64,000 bases of DNA from Bacteroidaceae bacterium (lineage in GTDB: Bacteria; Bacteroidota; Bacteroidia; Bacteroidales; Bacteroidaceae), in assembly GCA_017621515.1 (NCBI GenBank), contig JAGASY010000107.1:1-64000 (forward strand), read 5' to 3'. The position numbers were made by a program, and so were the translations under genes. Under the pieces are notes generated by a model. That model was not told the DNA's origin, searched no databases, and saw only the letters and a program-made list of their open reading frames with translations. Shown here piece by piece: positions 18,053 to 27,034 of this stretch (positions are counted from its first letter, which is position 1; each line of letters begins with the position of its first letter).

Positions 18053-18094
18053 AGTGGTTGTCTTCGACTGATTCCTCTGTCGAATGCTTCCGCT
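18053..18094. repeat. Degenerate family H hairpin left of L copy 2
   Basis: Imperfect arms 18053-18068 (AGTGGTTGTCTTCGAC) and 18079-18094 (GTCGAATGCTTCCGCT). They resemble the GTGGATGCATTCG hairpin next to L copy 5. The inner 6 bp (TTCGAC/GTCGAA) is perfect. Confidence 0.5.
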
Positions 18095-18119
18095 AAAAAA
18101 CAAGCCAAAATCGACTTTT

Positions 18120-18914
18120 TCAATTTGGCAAAAAGATATTTTCGCCCAAAATGAAGATTTAACACTTCGAGCGGATTTTTGCTGGGGACAAAGAGACGAA
18201 AATTTTCTTTTGAATATAACTTGTTGATAATCAAATGAATATAAAATTCTTCAAAACACTCAAAAAAGCGCACCGGACGCAATTTTCTGAACTTTCTTAG
18301 TGTTTTAGTAATCTGTTGATTATTAGTGTTTTACGTAAAACTTCATCGTTTTTGCTTTCAAATGCCCTCAGAAATCTATTCACTTTTAAGTTTTTGTTCA
18401 GCCACTTTTCCAAAGTGAAAAATATACACTTCTTAACATTTTGACTGAAGCAAACAGTCTTTTTCTCCGCTTCCCTATGTTTTTTTCTCCGCAGTGCGCT
18501 GTTTTTATTTTTTCAGCGCACAGTGGCAAAATTTCCAGCGCACAGCAAATAAAACTGCAGTGCGCTGCGGAGAAAAAAACTGTGCGCTGAAAATTTGAAA
18601 ACTTAGTACTTTTTCTTCAAGAACTCTTCACCGGAGATAAATAAATGTAAAAGAACTGTCCTAAAACGAAACACTATTTCACATTTCGCGGAGCTATCAG
18701 AAAATGCGCACAGAATCCCCATTCTTCGAGAAAAGTTCAGCGAGCTTCATTTTGGAGCGTTCCAGAGGGCTTGGAATTTTAACATTTGATAAAATCAGAA
18801 AGACAGTTTTTTTTGGCATGAAATCTGCATTTTGAAATTAAAACTATTAAAATCATGCTCATTTTGTCAGAAAATAATTTTGTTAAAAAATATATATAAA
18901 AAATTTTGTTATGG
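18120..18914 (+). repeat. Family L dispersed intergenic element, copy 2
   Basis: A 795-bp copy from TCAATTTGGCAAAAAGAT to GTTATGG. It carries the stem AAAACACT (18253-18260) with AGTGTTTT (18299-18306), where copy 1 pairs different bases. The GCGC-rich block is at about 18490-18590, and the conserved 60-bp block (18744-18803) differs from copy 1 at two positions. It lies between the divergent genes mnmG and topA. No preserved open frame. Confidence 0.9.
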
Positions 18915-19145
18915 AGAATGTTTTTGAAGCATTTGGGAGTTGTATGCGGCAGATTCCTCCGTTGAATACAACCGCTTAATGCACTTGCATAAACATGGAA
19001 GTCTGTGGATATATCCACGAAATGCACCCGCTAACACAAATATGAGGAGTCTGTCGCGCACACCTTGCCTAAGCCAAATAAACAAAATAATTATGCGGAA
19101 TGCAGATTTTCACCTTATTATATGCGGTTGCATTTGCTTTTTTTC
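18915..19145. repeat. Short degenerate repeats right of L copy 2
   Basis: Several variants of the intergenic repeat sequence (CAGATTCCTCCGTTGAATAC, GAGGAGTCTGTCGCG) and a 14-bp perfect palindrome GTGGATATATCCAC at 19005-19018. No coding potential seen. Confidence 0.5.
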
Positions 19146-19153
19146 TACTTTTG
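19146..19153 (+). promoter_or_regulatory. -7 box TACTTTTG for topA
   Basis: TACTTTTGC matches the Bacteroidetes -7 consensus. It implies a leader of about 100 nt before the topA ATG at 19261. Confidence 0.6.
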
Positions 19154-19260
19154 CCCCTCAAATGGGTATAAACTGTTGTCCGTGGGGCAAAAATCTTTTT
19201 GTGTGGCAGCAGTCCATGTACCATGTCTTTCCATGATAAAGTAAAAAAACGAACTACGAT

Positions 19261-21624
19261 ATGCAGAAGAATCTGGTGATAGTCGAGTCTCCCGCAAAAG
19301 CGAAAACATTGGAGAAGTTTCTCGGCAAGGATTATAAAGTGATGTCCAGCTACGGACATATACGCGACTTGAAGAAGAAGGCATTCAGTATTAACATGGA
19401 TGATTTCTCGCCGGTGTATGAAATTCCGTCGGACAAGGCTGAACTTGTAAGAACTTTGAAGAGCTGTGCGAAGGATGCGGAGACAGTGTGGCTCGCATCC
19501 GATGAAGACCGCGAGGGAGAAGCTATCTCATGGCATCTTGCGCAGGTTCTCGGACTTGATGCAGATGTGACCAAACGAATTGTCTTCCATGAAATAACGA
19601 AAACAGCTATTCTTGAGGCCATCAAACATCCGCGCACAATCGACCTCAACCTTGTCAATGCACAGCAGGCGCGGCGTGTGCTCGACCGTATTGTCGGATT
19701 CAAGCTTTCGCCGGTTCTTTGGAAGAAGTTGAAACCTTCGCTTTCGGCAGGACGTGTGCAGTCGGTGGCTGTGCGGCTTATTGTGGAGAGAGAAAGAGAA
19801 GTTGAGAATTTTGTGTCCGAATCGAGTTATAAGGTCAGTGCCACTTTTCTTCTCGACAGGAAAGAGGACGGTGCGGCAGGAGCGACTTTCGGTGTGCTGA
19901 AAGCAGACCTTAACGTGCGCTTCAAGACTTGTGAGGAAGCCCGTGCATTTTTGGAATCATGCCGTGGAAAGAAGTTTGTAATAACAGACATCAGCAAGCG
20001 TCCTCTGCGCAAGACGCCAGCTGCACCTTTCACCACTTCCACACTGCAGCAGGAGGCGGCGCGTAAACTCGGGTTTACCGTTTCGCAGACGATGATGATT
20101 GCCCAGAGATTGTATGAGTCCGGACGCATCACTTACATGCGAACCGACTCCGTCAACCTCTCGTCCTTGTGTCTCAATGCCTCTCGTCAGGAGATTATAG
20201 GACTTTTCGGAGAGAAATATGCCAATACGAGACAGTTCCATACCAAGGCAAAAGGTGCGCAGGAAGCCCATGAGGCCATACGTCCTACTTCTATCAGCGA
20301 TCATGAGATTGAAGGTACTTCACAGGAACGTCGCCTCTATGAGCTGATTTGGAAGCGCACGGTAGCTTCCCAGATGGCAGATGCCGAGACTGAGAAGACT
20401 ACGGTGAAGATAAAGATGGAAGACAAGGGCATGGGTGAAACCGATGCTGAGTTTGTGGCAACCGGTGAGGTAGTCACTTTCGATGGTTTCCTTCGTGTTT
20501 ATCATGAATCATTCGATGATGATTCGGAGGCGGACGATTCAAACAAACTGCTTCCGCCGGTGAGCAAAGGGCAATATATGGAGTACAGCGATATTGTGGC
20601 TACGGAGCGTTTCACCCAACATCCTCCACGCTATACGGAGGCGAGCCTTGTGCGCAAGCTTGAAGAGCTGGGCATCGGCAGACCTTCTACATACGCGCCT
20701 ACCATATCTACAATACAGCAGCGTGAATACGTGGAAAAAGGAGACAAGGAAGGCGAGGAGAGGACTTGTATGATTCTTACGCTGAAGAACGACAAGATAG
20801 ACGAGTGCCGGAAAACCGAAATTGTCGGCAATGAGAAGTCAAAGCTTTTGCCTACGGACATAGGAACTGTCGTGAACGATTTTCTCTATCAGTATTTCCC
20901 TGCCATCATGGACTATAACTTTACGGCAAAAGTGGAGAAAGAGTTCGATGAGATTGCAGACGGTGATAAAGACTGGAAAGAAGTGTTGCATACCTTCTAT
21001 GACCAGTTTGAGCCTATGGTGGAGAAGACGCTTAACGACAAGACCGAACATAAGGTGGGCGAAAGGATACTTGGCAAAGACCCTGTCAGTGGCAAGGAGG
21101 TGTCTGTGAAAATCGGACGCTTCGGACCGGTCGTTCAGATTGGCAGCTCTTCGGACGAAGACAAACCGCGTTTCGCACAGCTGAAGAAAGGGCAGAGCAT
21201 TGCAAGCATTACTTTTGAGGAGGCAATGGAGCTTTTCAAGCTGCCGCGTACCTTGGGAGAGTACGAAGGAAAGGTTGTCAATGTGGGTGCGGGACGTTTC
21301 GGTCCATACGTACAGCATGACGGAAAGTACGTATCGCTGCCGAAAGGTATGGACCCTCTGGACATTGACATCGAAGGAGCTGTGGAACTGATAGAAAGCA
21401 AGCGGAAGACGGAGCAGGAGAGACATCTGAAGCGTTTCGAGGAAGAGCCTGAACTTGAAATAATGAATGGACGCTACGGACCTTATATATATTACAAGGG
21501 AGCGAACTTCAAGCTGCCTAAGACTGTGGCAGACCCTAAATCGCTGACTGTTCAGGAGTGTCTGGACATCATAAAGGCACAGGCTGACAAACCGAAAACA
21601 TCGAGAAGCAAGAAAAAGAAATAA
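19261..21624 (+). CDS. topA: DNA topoisomerase I
   Basis: A 787-residue type IA topoisomerase that relaxes negative supercoils. The Toprim domain starts at LVIVESPAKAKTLEKFLG, with WLASDEDREGEA holding the acidic metal site. The active-site tyrosine lies in the motif ESGRITYMRTDSV. Instead of classical four-cysteine zinc fingers the C-terminus has repeated beta modules with the GRFGP(Y/V)VQ and GRYGPYIYY pattern, typical of Bacteroidetes topA, and ends in a Lys/Arg-rich tail. First gene of a likely topA-aroK-speA operon. Confidence 0.97.
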   Translation: MQKNLVIVESPAKAKTLEKFLGKDYKVMSSYGHIRDLKKKAFSINMDDFSPVYEIPSDKAELVRTLKSCAKDAETVWLASDEDREGEAISWHLAQVLGLDADVTKRIVFHEITKTAILEAIKHPRTIDLNLVNAQQARRVLDRIVGFKLSPVLWKKLKPSLSAGRVQSVAVRLIVEREREVENFVSESSYKVSATFLLDRKEDGAAGATFGVLKADLNVRFKTCEEARAFLESCRGKKFVITDISKRPLRKTPAAPFTTSTLQQEAARKLGFTVSQTMMIAQRLYESGRITYMRTDSVNLSSLCLNASRQEIIGLFGEKYANTRQFHTKAKGAQEAHEAIRPTSISDHEIEGTSQERRLYELIWKRTVASQMADAETEKTTVKIKMEDKGMGETDAEFVATGEVVTFDGFLRVYHESFDDDSEADDSNKLLPPVSKGQYMEYSDIVATERFTQHPPRYTEASLVRKLEELGIGRPSTYAPTISTIQQREYVEKGDKEGEERTCMILTLKNDKIDECRKTEIVGNEKSKLLPTDIGTVVNDFLYQYFPAIMDYNFTAKVEKEFDEIADGDKDWKEVLHTFYDQFEPMVEKTLNDKTEHKVGERILGKDPVSGKEVSVKIGRFGPVVQIGSSSDEDKPRFAQLKKGQSIASITFEEAMELFKLPRTLGEYEGKVVNVGAGRFGPYVQHDGKYVSLPKGMDPLDIDIEGAVELIESKRKTEQERHLKRFEEEPELEIMNGRYGPYIYYKGANFKLPKTVADPKSLTVQECLDIIKAQADKPKTSRSKKKK

Positions 21625-21698
21625 TGAGTGCGGCGAGAGCAAAGACCGGAATATTAGTCTGTTGTTTTCTGACGTATGACTACAAAAACAGAACATAG

Positions 21699-22253
21699 AT
21701 GCAACGTATAATACTTATAGGATATATGGGTGCCGGGAAGACTACTATCGGAAAGGCACTGGCACATGACTTGGGGCTTGAGTTTTTTGATTTGGATTGG
21801 TATATAGAAGACCGGTTCAGAAAGAAGATTCCGCAGATATTTGCCGAACGCGGCGAGAACGGTTTCCGTGAGATTGAAAGGAATATGTTGTATGAAGTCG
21901 GTGAGTTTGAGAATGTGGTCATATCGTCAGGAGGCGGTACACCGTGTTTTTTCGACAATATAGATTATATGAACAAACAGGCGGACACGGTCTATCTCAA
22001 TGCTCCCGTTGACGTGTTGTATGCCCATTTGATGATGGGCAAGTCGCAACGTCCGTTGATAGAAGGAAAAACTCCGGAAGAACTGAAAGCTTATATCAAG
22101 GATTCGCTTGCCGGACGTGAACAGTTCTATCGCAAGGCACGTTACATGGTAGATGTAGAGGTTATAAAATACAAGAGCCAGATACAAGCTTTGGTGGATA
22201 ATATTAAAGAGATAATCGCGACAAAGAACCAAAAAGAGGACTTATTAACTTAA
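21699..22253 (+). CDS. aroK: Shikimate kinase
   Basis: A 184-residue P-loop kinase that phosphorylates shikimate in aromatic amino acid synthesis. Walker A GYMGAGKTT is at about 8-16, the shikimate-binding region DLDWYIEDR and GFREIE follow, and SSGGGTP completes the substrate site. The lid region contains QRPLIEG. It lies 74 bp after topA and 26 bp before speA, all on the same strand. Confidence 0.95.
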   Translation: MQRIILIGYMGAGKTTIGKALAHDLGLEFFDLDWYIEDRFRKKIPQIFAERGENGFREIERNMLYEVGEFENVVISSGGGTPCFFDNIDYMNKQADTVYLNAPVDVLYAHLMMGKSQRPLIEGKTPEELKAYIKDSLAGREQFYRKARYMVDVEVIKYKSQIQALVDNIKEIIATKNQKEDLLT

Positions 22254-22279
22254 AAACAAAACCATTTCAGAAGAAGAAA

Positions 22280-24175
22280 ATGAGAAAATGGCGTATTGAA
22301 GATTCAAACGAGTTGTACAGCATCACAGGCTGGGGTACTAACTATTTCCACATCAACGACAAGGGACATGTGGCTGTGACACCAAGGAAGAACGGGGTAG
22401 AAGTCGATTTGAAGGAAGTGATGGACGAACTGTCACTTAAAGATGTGTCGGCACCGGTACTTGTCCGTTTTCCTGACATTATCGACAATCGCATAGAGAA
22501 GACCGCCACATGTTTCTCAAAGGCAGCAGAGGAATACGGGTATAAAGGGCAGAACTTCATCATTTACCCTATCAAGGTGAATCAGATTAACCCTGTAGTG
22601 GAAGAAGTAATCAGTCATGGGCAGAAATTCAACCTCGGTCTTGAAGCCGGTTCAAAGCCGGAACTGCATGCTGTGCTTGCTGTAAACATGAATTCCGATT
22701 CGCTTATTGTCTGCAATGGATATAAAGACCAGAGCTACATCGAGCTTGCCCTTCTTGCACAGAAGATGGGACGCAGAATATTCATTGTGGTGGAGAAATT
22801 CAATGAGCTTGAGATAATTACAGATATAGCAAAGAAGCTTAATGTGCGTCCGAATATCGGTATAAGAATCAAACTTGCTGCTTCCGGCAGCGGGAAATGG
22901 GAAGAGAGCGGAGGCGATGCCAGCAAGTTCGGTCTGACTTCCGGAGAACTCCTTGCCGCTCTCGACTATATCGACAACAACGGAATGAAAGATTGTCTGA
23001 AACTTATACACTTCCATATTGGTAGCCAGATAACCAAGATAAGACGCATACAGAACGCTCTCCGTGAGGCTTCGCAGTTTTATGTACAGCTCCGTAAGAT
23101 GGGCTATGGTGTAGAGTTTGTCGATTGTGGAGGTGGACTGGGAGTCGATTATGACGGTTCACGCTCTTCCAACAGTGAAAGTTCCGTGAACTACAGTATT
23201 CAGGAATACGTCAACAACTGTGTCTATACATTCGTGGATGCTGCGGATAACAATGATATTCCTCAGCCAAATCTGATTACGGAAAGCGGACGCTCGCTTG
23301 CGGCGCACCATTCGGTACTGATTTTTGAGGTGCTTGAGACTGCAGAGCTTCCTGCCATGCCGGAAGAATTTGAGGTGAAAGAGACAGACCATGAACTAGC
23401 AAAAGATTTGTATGAGATATGGGATAATCTATCTACTCGTACTATGCTTGAAGGCTGGCACGATGCACAACAGATACGTGAGGAAGCTCTCGACCTTTTT
23501 GCTCACGGTCTTCTGGACCTCCGTACTCGTGCGGAAATTGAGCGCATGTACTGGGCGGTGGCGCGTGAGATAAATGTTCTGGCACATGGCATGAAACATG
23601 CGCCGGAGGAGTTCCGTTCTCTCGACAAACTGTTGGCGGACAAATATTTCTGCAACTTCTCGCTTTTCCATTCTTTGCCGGATTCTTGGGCAATAGATCA
23701 GCTGTTCCCTATTATGCCGATACAGCGTCTGAATGAATATCCGGACCGTAATGCAACACTACAAGATATTACGTGTGATTCCGACGGAAAGATTACGAAT
23801 TTCGTAATCAACCAGAACGTGTCGCACATTCTTCCTCTTCATTCGCTCGACAGGAAGAAGGGACGCTACTACATCGGTGTCTTCCTTGTCGGTGCATATC
23901 AGGAAATTCTTGGAGACATGCACAACCTGTTTGGCGACACCAATGCCGTGCATATCACAGTAGATAGCGATGGATATAAGATAAATAATATCATTGACGG
24001 TGAAACTGTGGCAGACGTGCTTTCTTTTGTCCAGTATGAGCCGAAGAAGATGGTGCGCTCTCTTGAAATATGGGTCAAGCAGTCCATCAAGGAAGGGAAG
24101 ATTACGCTCGACGAGGGCAAGGAGTTTCTTTCCACCTATCGTTCCGGACTTTATGGATATACTTATCTGGAATAA
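22280..24175 (+). CDS. speA: Biosynthetic arginine decarboxylase
   Basis: A 631-residue fold-III PLP enzyme that converts arginine to agmatine, the first step of polyamine synthesis in Bacteroidales. The PLP lysine lies in YPIKVNQ, other cofactor-site motifs are HFHIGSQI, DCGGGLGVDYDG and ESGRSLAAHH, and the catalytic cysteine region CDSDGKI is present near 505. The length is typical (about 630). Third gene after topA and aroK, with a 26-bp spacer, so it is likely cotranscribed. A structured region follows. Confidence 0.95.
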   Translation: MRKWRIEDSNELYSITGWGTNYFHINDKGHVAVTPRKNGVEVDLKEVMDELSLKDVSAPVLVRFPDIIDNRIEKTATCFSKAAEEYGYKGQNFIIYPIKVNQINPVVEEVISHGQKFNLGLEAGSKPELHAVLAVNMNSDSLIVCNGYKDQSYIELALLAQKMGRRIFIVVEKFNELEIITDIAKKLNVRPNIGIRIKLAASGSGKWEESGGDASKFGLTSGELLAALDYIDNNGMKDCLKLIHFHIGSQITKIRRIQNALREASQFYVQLRKMGYGVEFVDCGGGLGVDYDGSRSSNSESSVNYSIQEYVNNCVYTFVDAADNNDIPQPNLITESGRSLAAHHSVLIFEVLETAELPAMPEEFEVKETDHELAKDLYEIWDNLSTRTMLEGWHDAQQIREEALDLFAHGLLDLRTRAEIERMYWAVAREINVLAHGMKHAPEEFRSLDKLLADKYFCNFSLFHSLPDSWAIDQLFPIMPIQRLNEYPDRNATLQDITCDSDGKITNFVINQNVSHILPLHSLDRKKGRYYIGVFLVGAYQEILGDMHNLFGDTNAVHITVDSDGYKINNIIDGETVADVLSFVQYEPKKMVRSLEIWVKQSIKEGKITLDEGKEFLSTYRSGLYGYTYLE

Positions 24176-24230
24176 GTTTTTTGCCTGTTCCGAGATTACA
24201 GAATAGTGAATGGCGGCGAGACCGCTGAGG

Positions 24231-24320
24231 ATACACAGGTTTCTCTTTGCGCATGGAAAAGCAACGAAAGCAATGGGCTTTCCGGGGTGATTTCATGCCG
24301 GAAATGAGAAATCTGTGTAT
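24231..24320 (+). other. Structured RNA-like region after speA
   Basis: Arms 24231-24245 and 24306-24320 pair over 15 bp with one G-U/mismatch, and two smaller stems lie inside (GGAAAAGC with GCTTTCC, and TTCCGG with CCGGAA). A short T-run follows. It may be the speA terminator or a structured leader remnant; it lies before the promoter of the next gene. No known RNA family is recognised. Confidence 0.45.
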
Positions 24321-24350
24321 TTTATGTGCGCCAATATATTTAAGAATATT

Positions 24351-24358
24351 TATATTTG
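24351..24358 (+). promoter_or_regulatory. -7 box TATATTTG immediately before the GT4 start
   Basis: TATATTTGC lies only 4 bp before the ATG at 24363. Transcription would begin at or next to the start codon, so translation may be leaderless. It also rules out the longer start at 24315. Confidence 0.7.
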
Positions 24359-24362
24359 CAAC

Positions 24363-25529
24363 ATGAGAATTGCGTATGATGCAAAACGGTTGTTCAATAA
24401 CTACACCGGACTTGGAAATTACAGCCGTACAACGATAGACATACTTGCGGAGCGTTATCCGGACAATGAGTATCGGTTGTTCACTCCGAAAGTGAAGAGG
24501 AATGTTGTCACACTACCGTTCCTCCTGAACAAGTCGTGTCGTGTTTTCGAACCTCCAAAAGGTATGCCCGGAAGTGTGTGGCGCACTTTTAGCGAAAGTT
24601 ATGACATTGCTCGCGGAAACACGGATATATTTCATGGAATCAGCCATGAGATTCCGTTCGGACTGCGCAGCCGTGGTGTGCCTTCCGTTGTGACGATGCA
24701 TGACGTTGCCTTCAAGACTTTTAAGAAAATGTACCATTGGCATGACCGTATCATTTACGATGCCAAATTCAGATACTCGTGCCGGAATGCAGACCATATT
24801 ATCGCTATCAGCGAATGCACAAAGCACGATGTGATGCGCTTCTATGGTGTTCCGGAAGAGCGTATCAGCGTGGTATATCAACCCGTACAGCGCATGTTCT
24901 ATACCCCTATGCACAAGGAAGAAGCGCACCGGCAGCTTGCTTCCGCGCGGTTCTCCTTGCCTCTTCCCCGTGATTTCATGCTTTATACAGGCTCCATCAA
25001 CAGCCGAAAGAACCTGCTTGGCATTGTGAAGGCAATGGAGCTGATGCCGAAAGATGTGCTATTGCCGCTGGTCATTGTCGGCAATGGTCGTGAGTATAAG
25101 CGTGAGGTGCAGAATTATATAACCTCACACGGCATGGAAAAGTGGTTTATATGGCCTTTGGAACGTGTAAGTGACAAAGAATTGCAGGCTCTCTACACTT
25201 TGGCGAAGGTGTTTGTCTATCCTTCTTACTATGAAGGTTTCGGACTTCCCGTAGTTGAAGCCATGCTTTGCGGATGCCCCGTAGTGACCAGCAATGTCTC
25301 CTCGCTTCCAGAAGCCGGCGGTCCTTCCTCCCTGCTTGTCAGTCCCGATTCTGTAGAGGAAATAAGTGCTGCGCTTTCTTCTGTTGTTTCTGATGAGTCT
25401 GTACGTGCCTCCATGATTGCCGGAGGGCTTGAATATGCGACACGCATGTTTGCTCCGGCTGTGATTGCAGAACAGTTAATGAATATATATAAAACAACGA
25501 TAGAGAATTTTTCTTATGGCAAATTATGA
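24363..25529 (+). CDS. Glycosyltransferase family 4 (GT-B fold)
   Basis: A 388-residue cytoplasmic glycosyltransferase, probably acting on a surface polysaccharide or lipid-linked glycan. The C-terminal domain carries the GT4 signature YPSYYEGFGLPVVEAMLCGCPV, whose Glu contacts the donor sugar nucleotide, and the preceding LYTGSINSRKN loop. The start at 24363 is chosen because the promoter box ends 4 bp upstream and the next residues (MRIAYDAKRLFNNYTG) match family N-termini. It overlaps LicD by 14 bp, indicating translational coupling. Donor and acceptor are unknown; mannosyltransferase-like members are the closest in appearance. Confidence 0.9.
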   Translation: MRIAYDAKRLFNNYTGLGNYSRTTIDILAERYPDNEYRLFTPKVKRNVVTLPFLLNKSCRVFEPPKGMPGSVWRTFSESYDIARGNTDIFHGISHEIPFGLRSRGVPSVVTMHDVAFKTFKKMYHWHDRIIYDAKFRYSCRNADHIIAISECTKHDVMRFYGVPEERISVVYQPVQRMFYTPMHKEEAHRQLASARFSLPLPRDFMLYTGSINSRKNLLGIVKAMELMPKDVLLPLVIVGNGREYKREVQNYITSHGMEKWFIWPLERVSDKELQALYTLAKVFVYPSYYEGFGLPVVEAMLCGCPVVTSNVSSLPEAGGPSSLLVSPDSVEEISAALSSVVSDESVRASMIAGGLEYATRMFAPAVIAEQLMNIYKTTIENFSYGKL

Positions 25530-26334
25530 TATACGTCCCTTGCAGCTGCGTCTTCTCGACATTTTGGCTGTAATCCATCGCATGTGCGAAGAACACGGAT
25601 TGAGATATTATCTTGTCGATGGTTCGCTGATAGGTGCCGTGCGGCACAAGGGATTTATTCCGTGGGACGATGACATGGATATATGTATGCCGCGTGAGGA
25701 TTACGAGTTGCTGATAAAGCACAGCCGGGAGTGGCTGCCAAGTCCATACGAGTTTGTGTGTTTCGAGAACGATTCGAACTATCCGCTCCATTTTGGCAAG
25801 ATTCAGGATGCGGGGACAACCCTCATCGAGCGTCCTCATTTGTACTATCTCGGAGGAGTCTATGTTGATATATTCCCTATCGACGGTGCGCCGGAAAATC
25901 GTCTGTGCCAGCATTTGTACCAGTGGAGGTACAAATACCTGACCAAAGCTCTTTATTTTCTTTTCAGAGACCCTTACAAGCACGGTCATGGTCCGTCGTG
26001 TTGGATTCCGCTTCTTGTGCGCAAGATATATACTTTGCCGGGGCTTCAGGGAAAGATAAAACGTCACATGATGAAATACGATTTGCAGACCAGTCGTATT
26101 GCGGCCGTGAACCACAACGACGGCTTAGGCAGTATGGTAGATAAAGAGAATGTGCTTGGAGACCCTACACCTGTTGAGTTCGAGGGCAGAATGGTATGGG
26201 GAATGAAAGACAATGATGCTTATCTGACCCAGTTGTTCGGCGACTATATGACTCCGCCGCCACCGGACAAGATTCATCAGCACAATTTCTTCTATATGGA
26301 TTTGGAGAAACCTTACAGGGAATATAAAGGGTAG
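25516..26334 (+). CDS. LicD family phosphotransferase
   Basis: A 272-residue LicD-family protein. LicD members transfer phosphocholine, or related phospho-alditols, from a CDP-activated donor to glycans. The hallmark nucleotidyltransferase-fold stretch GSLIGAVRHKGFIPWDDDMD lies at about 37-56, with the metal-binding DDDMD, and is followed by a second conserved region (GGVYVDIFPIDG). It overlaps the preceding glycosyltransferase by 14 bp. The convergent gene 95 bp away encodes a cytidylyltransferase-like protein that could make its CDP donor. The attached group is not determinable from sequence. Confidence 0.88.
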   Translation: MANYDIRPLQLRLLDILAVIHRMCEEHGLRYYLVDGSLIGAVRHKGFIPWDDDMDICMPREDYELLIKHSREWLPSPYEFVCFENDSNYPLHFGKIQDAGTTLIERPHLYYLGGVYVDIFPIDGAPENRLCQHLYQWRYKYLTKALYFLFRDPYKHGHGPSCWIPLLVRKIYTLPGLQGKIKRHMMKYDLQTSRIAAVNHNDGLGSMVDKENVLGDPTPVEFEGRMVWGMKDNDAYLTQLFGDYMTPPPPDKIHQHNFFYMDLEKPYREYKG

Positions 26335-26392
26335 GGGAGCACACTGTGTGTCTGTGGGCATACTGGTTGCCTCACCCCCACATTTTAATGAG

Positions 26393-26438
26393 AATGAAAT
26401 GAATGCCGATAAATTAGGAATACGGCATTCATTTCATT
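26393..26438. terminator. Bidirectional terminator between licD-like and cytidylyltransferase genes
   Basis: A perfect 16-bp stem (26393-26408 with 26423-26438), a 14-base loop and a T-run on the right. The right arm overlaps the last codons of the minus-strand gene. Confidence 0.85.
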
Positions 26439-26836
26439 TTTTGTATAAGTTCTTTCAGTTCAGACGATGAGATGCCATCGGTGCGCGGCAAAGTCTTCAC
26501 TTCGCGCCCGTGCTCTTGGCAGAACGCTACCGCTTTCATGAATCCTTCATGATTCTGATCCGGACCTTTGGCGAAAATGTCAAAATCAACTTCTTCCACA
26601 ATCTTATCTACAGAATCATACACCACCACCTCATCTACATAGCGTATGGAACGTACCATGTAGCACCTTTCTTCCGTTGAATACACGAGCTGTGCTTCCG
26701 GCTTGAATTTCTTGACGTATGCCGAATCCTGTACGGCAACAATGAGATAGTCTCCCATAGCCTTCGCTTTACGAAACAACTCGATATGCCCGATATGGAG
26801 CAGGTCATATACACCAACGGTCAGTATTTTCTTCAT
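26429..26836 (-). CDS. Cytidylyltransferase-like protein (TagD/Ect type)
   Basis: A 135-residue single-domain nucleotidyltransferase. The HxGH motif appears as HIGHIELF near residue 17, and the second signature RTDGISSSEL near the C-terminus corresponds to the RTxGISTT motif of glycerol-3-phosphate and ethanolamine-phosphate cytidylyltransferases. It would activate a phospho-alcohol with CTP. Next to LicD, a CDP-linked donor for glycan decoration is a reasonable inference; CDP-glycerol, CDP-choline or CDP-ethanolamine cannot be told apart. The length fits TagD (about 130). Confidence 0.85.
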   Translation of the reverse strand: MKKILTVGVYDLLHIGHIELFRKAKAMGDYLIVAVQDSAYVKKFKPEAQLVYSTEERCYMVRSIRYVDEVVVYDSVDKIVEEVDFDIFAKGPDQNHEGFMKAVAFCQEHGREVKTLPRTDGISSSELKELIQKMK

Positions 26837-27002
26837 ATTCTAAGTCTGAATGTAGTTTTGAAACCCTTCTGTATGCAAAATTAGATAAAATTAGTGAGCT
26901 TTTACACCGGCAAGATAAAGTATTTGCTTTTCTTCATCGGAAAGGCCGGAAGAAAAATGAAAAGTGGCTGCTAAAAAGTTATCCTCTTTAAGCTTTTGTC
27001 CT

Positions 27003-27010
27003 TATATTTG
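27003..27010 (+). promoter_or_regulatory. -7 box TATATTTG for the GT9 gene
   Basis: TATATTTGC lies 24 bp before the ATG at 27035. The longer reading frame from 26996 would start upstream of this box, so 27035 is preferred. Confidence 0.65.
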
Positions 27011-27034
27011 CAACGTGTATATTATTGTGGAAAA

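Noticed and set aside
20839..21696. 285-codon open frame antisense to topA
   Set aside because: Lies opposite a well-conserved gene and its composition reflects topA codon structure.
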